NCBI RefSeq assembly: GCF_039812505.1
Contig: NZ_JBDIAQ010000150.1
Span: 1-8,461, forward strand
Reading direction: 5' to 3'
Length of the DNA: 8,461 nucleotides
DNA from: Intrasporangium_A sp039812505
GTDB taxonomy: Bacteria; Actinomycetota; Actinomycetes; Actinomycetales; Dermatophilaceae
Part shown: in pieces, positions 6,252 to 8,461 of the stretch
How positions within the stretch are numbered: position 1 is the first letter of the stretch
Layout: the number at the start of each line of letters is the position of its first letter
Made by a program: the position numbers and the translations under genes
The notes under the pieces: model-generated
What the model was told of the DNA's origin: nothing
What the model saw: the letters and a program-made list of their open reading frames with translations, nothing else
The model's database searches: none

Positions 6252-6307
6252 CTCTGTCGGTCAGGCTCTGTCGGTCAGGCTCTGTCGGTCGGGCTCTGTC
6301 GTTCAGG
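6252..6307. repeat. Four tandem copies of a 14-bp repeat upstream of hxlR
   Basis: The unit CTCTGTCGGTCAGG occurs exactly at 6252-6265 and 6266-6279. It recurs with one change at 6280-6293 (CAGG to CGGG) and with one change at 6294-6307 (CGGT to CGTT). The array begins just behind the hxlR Shine-Dalgarno and occupies about -15 to -70 relative to its ATG. It could be a set of direct-repeat regulator sites, since HxlR proteins are known to bind repeated operators near their own promoters, or a slippage-generated minisatellite. Confidence 0.9.
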
Positions 6308-6327
6308 AAACCCCCGGCGAGGGCCCG

Positions 6328-6354
6328 CTGACAAGAGGATTAGCAGTACACAAT
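6328..6354 (+). promoter_or_regulatory. Possible promoter of the methyltransferase gene
   Basis: CTGACA (6328-6333) matches the -35 consensus at five of six positions. CACAAT (6349-6354) matches the -10 consensus at four of six, with a short 15-bp spacer. The stretch 6331-6360 is clearly more AT-rich than its surroundings, as expected of a promoter. The predicted leader to ATG 6451 would be about 90 nt. The spacer is suboptimal, so the exact boxes are uncertain. Confidence 0.35.
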
Positions 6355-6438
6355 CGATACCGCTCGCGCTACAGAACCGGCACTGGAGGAGCAACGGGAC
6401 GCCACCGCACCATGGGTCGCACAGCAACCGACGACTCC

Positions 6439-6444
6439 AAGGAG
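6439..6444 (+). promoter_or_regulatory. Ribosome binding site of the methyltransferase
   Basis: AAGGAG lies 6 nt before ATG 6451. It decides this start over the in-frame ATG at 6412, whose nearest purine-rich stretch (GGAGGA) is too far upstream. Confidence 0.8.
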
Positions 6445-6450
6445 CACACC

Positions 6451-7293
6451 ATGACCCAACAGGTCACCACCACGGTCCAGGACCCGGCCGCCGACCGGGA
6501 GCTGAAGGCCCGGCACCGTGGCATGTGGGCGCTCGGCGACTACCCGGCGGTCGCCAGCGAGATCATCCCGAGCATGGGCCCCGTGCTCGTCGCCGCCGCC
6601 GCGATCGGGCCGGGCACCCGCGTGCTCGACGTGGCCGCCGGCTCGGGGAATGTCGCCGTGCCCGCTGCGCTGGCCGGTGCCGAGGTCGTCGCCAGCGACC
6701 TGACGCCGGACCTGCTCGCCGCCGGACGACGAGCCGCCGAGGCGGCCGGGGCGCAGCTGGCCTGGCAGGAGGCGGACGTCGAGGCCCTGCCCTACGCCGA
6801 CGGCCGGTTCGACGCGGTCGTCTCCTGCGTCGGCATCATGTTCGCGCCCCACCACCAGCGCGCCGCCGACGAGGTCCTGCGCGTGACCCGGCCCGGGGGC
6901 AGGATCGCGTTCGCGAGCTGGACACCGCAGGGCTTCATCGGGCAGATGTTCGCCACGATGAAGCCGTACGCCGCTCCCCCGCCGCCCGGCGCCCAGCCGC
7001 CCCCGCTGTGGGGCAGCGAGGACCACGTCCGGGCGCTGCTCGGCGACCGGGTCACCGACCTGACGTTCGAGCGTCGGGACGTGGTGGTCGACCGGTTCGA
7101 CACCGGAGCCGAGTTCCGCGACTACTTCAAGGACAACTACGGCCCGACGATCGCGGCCTACCGCGGGCTGGCCGGCTCCCGCGACCGAGCCGCCGCGCTC
7201 GACGGCGAGCTCGCCGCGCTGGGCGACCGCGGTCTGGACGCGGATGGCACGATGCGCTGGGAGTACCTGCTCGTCACCGCACGCAAGCGGTAG
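6451..7293 (+). CDS. Class I SAM-dependent methyltransferase
   Basis: A 280-residue Rossmann-fold methyltransferase (Methyltransf_11/25 type, UbiE-like). Motif I is VLDVAAGSGN (58-67). The acidic ribose-binding residue is D83 in ASDLTPDLL. Motif II region is EADVEALPYADGRFDAVVS (107-125), then GIMFAPHHQRAADEVLRV and the post-motif LRVTRPGGRIAFASWTP (143-159). The C-terminal ~110 residues form the variable substrate cap (a proline-rich patch at ~174-186, then WGSEDHVRALLGD). The acceptor cannot be told from the sequence; relatives act on small molecules such as quinones, lipids or xenobiotics. The gene is divergently paired with an HxlR regulator across a repeat-bearing intergenic region, so inducible expression is likely. 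A strong Shine-Dalgarno supports ATG 6451. Confidence 0.92.
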   Translation: MTQQVTTTVQDPAADRELKARHRGMWALGDYPAVASEIIPSMGPVLVAAAAIGPGTRVLDVAAGSGNVAVPAALAGAEVVASDLTPDLLAAGRRAAEAAGAQLAWQEADVEALPYADGRFDAVVSCVGIMFAPHHQRAADEVLRVTRPGGRIAFASWTPQGFIGQMFATMKPYAAPPPPGAQPPPLWGSEDHVRALLGDRVTDLTFERRDVVVDRFDTGAEFRDYFKDNYGPTIAAYRGLAGSRDRAAALDGELAALGDRGLDADGTMRWEYLLVTARKR

Positions 7294-7312
7294 GCGGCGC
7301 TGCCCACCGGGT

Positions 7313-7350
7313 CGGCTGAGCGGCATACCCGGAGGTATGCCGCTCAGCCG
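7313..7350. terminator. Strong bidirectional hairpin terminator
   Basis: The arm GGCTGAGCGGCATACC (7314-7329) is the exact reverse complement of 7334-7349, with the 4-base loop CGGA. The C-G pair 7313/7350 extends the perfect stem to 17 bp, and G-T and G-C pairs continue it further. It lies between the methyltransferase stop (7293) and the stop of the convergent alcohol dehydrogenase (7361), so it can end both transcripts. It lacks a T tract on either side, which is usual for high-GC actinobacteria. Confidence 0.88.
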
Positions 7351-7360
7351 GCTGGCCGGG

Positions 7361-8389
7361 TCACCGTGCGGTCGCCGCCCGGCTGAGCACGGCCACTCCG
7401 GCGAAGCGGCCGTGCGCGAGGTCGTCGAGCGCCCGGTCGGCGGACTCGAACGGGTAGGCGTTGACGCTCGACCGGACGCGCAGCCGGGCGGCCAGGGTGA
7501 GGAACTCCTCCCCGTCGCGGCGGGTGTTGGCGGTGACGGTGGTCACGGTGCGCTCCCGGAACAGATGGGCCTGGTAGTCGAGCCGGGGGATGTCGCTGAC
7601 GTGGATCCCCGCGAGCGCCAGGGTCCCGCCCTGCTCGAGGCCGGCGAGGGCGACCGGCACGAGCTCCCCCGCTGGGGCGAACAGGATCGAGGCGTCGAGC
7701 GGGACCGGGGGCATCCCGGCGGCGGGCCCCGCCGAGGCCGCACCCAGCTCGAGGGCCAGGCGCTGGGCCTGCTCGCCCCGGGTCAGGACGTGCACCTCGG
7801 CACCCTGGGCGACGGCGAGCTGCGCGGTCAGGTGGGCGCTGGCGCCGAAGCCGTAGAGCCCGAGCCGACCGCCCGGGGGCAGTGCCGCCCGGCGCAGGGC
7901 ACGGTAGCCGATGATGCCCGCGCAGAGCAGCGGCGCCGCCTGCTCGGGGGACAACTCCGCAGGGATCCGGTAGGCGTAGGCCTCGGGCACGGTCGTGTAT
8001 CCAGCGTAGCCGCCGTCGTGGTCCCATCCGGTGAATCGCGCTGTGGGGCAGAGGTTCTCGCGACCCGACCGGCACCAGCGGCAGGCGCCGCAGGTGCTGC
8101 GCAGCCAGGCGATGCCGACCCGGTCGCCGACGGCGAAGCGGGAGGCGTCCGGGCCCTGCCGGGTCACCGTCCCGACGACCTCGTGGCCCGGCACGACGTG
8201 CGGCCGGTGCTCCGGCAGGTCGCCCTCGGTGACGTGCAGGTCGGTGCGGCAGACGCCGCAGGCCTCGACCGCGACGAGGACCTCCCCGGGACCCGGGGAC
8301 GGCACGGAGCGGGTGACCTGGCGGATCCGGGCGGGTGCGCCGACGGTCTCCCAGGCGCTCATCGTCTCGGGTGGGTTCGGTGGGGTCAT
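7361..8389 (-). CDS. Zinc-dependent alcohol dehydrogenase (MDR family, AdhA-like)
   Basis: A 342-residue medium-chain dehydrogenase/reductase that oxidises alcohols or reduces aldehydes with NAD(P). Catalytic zinc ligands are C47 (CGVCRTDLH), H69 with E70 (VPGHEVVG) and C156 (LLCAGIIGYRAL). The structural zinc loop has all four cysteines, C100, C103, C106 and C114 (STCGACRWCRSGRENLC). The cofactor-binding turn is GLYGFGASAHL (177-187), where the classical GxGxxG has Ala for the last Gly. This wording is, as far as I recall, typical of the AdhA/propanol-preferring subfamily (TIGR02822-like). ATG 8389 is preferred: a weak GAGG lies 8 nt upstream. ATG 8362 is an alternative that removes nine Pro-rich residues. 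The gene stands alone and converges on the methyltransferase. Its normal substrate is unknown. Confidence 0.92.
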   Translation of the reverse strand: MTPPNPPETMSAWETVGAPARIRQVTRSVPSPGPGEVLVAVEACGVCRTDLHVTEGDLPEHRPHVVPGHEVVGTVTRQGPDASRFAVGDRVGIAWLRSTCGACRWCRSGRENLCPTARFTGWDHDGGYAGYTTVPEAYAYRIPAELSPEQAAPLLCAGIIGYRALRRAALPPGGRLGLYGFGASAHLTAQLAVAQGAEVHVLTRGEQAQRLALELGAASAGPAAGMPPVPLDASILFAPAGELVPVALAGLEQGGTLALAGIHVSDIPRLDYQAHLFRERTVTTVTANTRRDGEEFLTLAARLRVRSSVNAYPFESADRALDDLAHGRFAGVAVLSRAATAR

Positions 8390-8426
8390 GGGTCCAGCCT
8401 CGGCCGGTCCGGGCGGGATGTCCACG

Positions 8427-8461
8427 GACCATGGTCACGGGCCACGGTCACGGGCCACGGT
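8427..8461. repeat. 13-bp tandem repeats and a palindrome upstream of adh
   Basis: The unit GGTCACGGGCCAC occurs exactly at 8433-8445 and 8446-8458, and a third copy begins (GGT) at the window end. The array is preceded by the perfect palindrome GACCATGGTC (8427-8436). It lies 38 or more bases upstream of the adh start, where an operator or promoter would be expected. The full length cannot be seen because the window ends inside it. Confidence 0.75.

Noticed and set aside
6252..6307. CRISPR array
   Set aside because: The units are 14 bp and directly contiguous without spacers, so this is a simple tandem repeat.
5671..6450. In-frame upstream extension of the methyltransferase reading frame
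   Set aside because: It runs antisense through hxlR and the repeat array. AAGGAG at 6439-6444 and the methyltransferase start context support 6451.

Overview
The window is very GC-rich with strong GC3 codon bias. It carries families typical of Actinobacteria: a PGPGW/TIGR02611 membrane protein, a LigD-type NHEJ polymerase, HxlR and SAM-methyltransferase neighbours, and an apparently leaderless start. It most likely comes from an actinobacterial chromosome. No plasmid, phage or transposon genes and no CRISPR array are visible.

Layout. The left end holds a tRNA-Val(CAC) on the minus strand. Upstream of it, also on minus, lies a run read right to left: a stand-alone LigD-type polymerase/primase domain (1989-2954), a broken FUSC/aromatic-acid-exporter remnant (1646-1917), a class IV PLP aminotransferase resembling PabC/Ilv (647-1492), and a small PGPGW membrane protein (168-650). 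The last two overlap by GTGA. A 131-bp divergent intergenic region (2955-3085) separates this run from a plus-strand pair of paralogous ATP-grasp enzymes (3086-4321 and 4321-5535), which are joined by a TAATG stop/start overlap. Convergent to these is an HxlR-family regulator with a C-terminal SCP2-like part (5563-6237, minus). It is divergent from a class I SAM-dependent methyltransferase (6451-7293, plus). Their shared 213-bp intergenic region contains four 14-bp tandem repeats. A perfect 17-bp hairpin then separates the methyltransferase from a convergent Zn-dependent alcohol dehydrogenase (7361-8389, minus). The adh upstream region holds 13-bp repeats cut by the window end.

How the genes may work together. 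The two ATP-grasp proteins almost certainly form one translationally coupled unit; they look like ancient tandem duplicates and probably make an amide/peptide-type or other acyl-phosphate-dependent ligation product. Substrates cannot be read from the sequence. The HxlR/methyltransferase pair looks like a regulator with its divergent target. The remaining genes look like ordinary chromosomal neighbours. The best candidate for an undescribed system is the coupled ATP-grasp pair. The most unusual structural items are the collapsed FUSC gene and the repeat array in front of hxlR.
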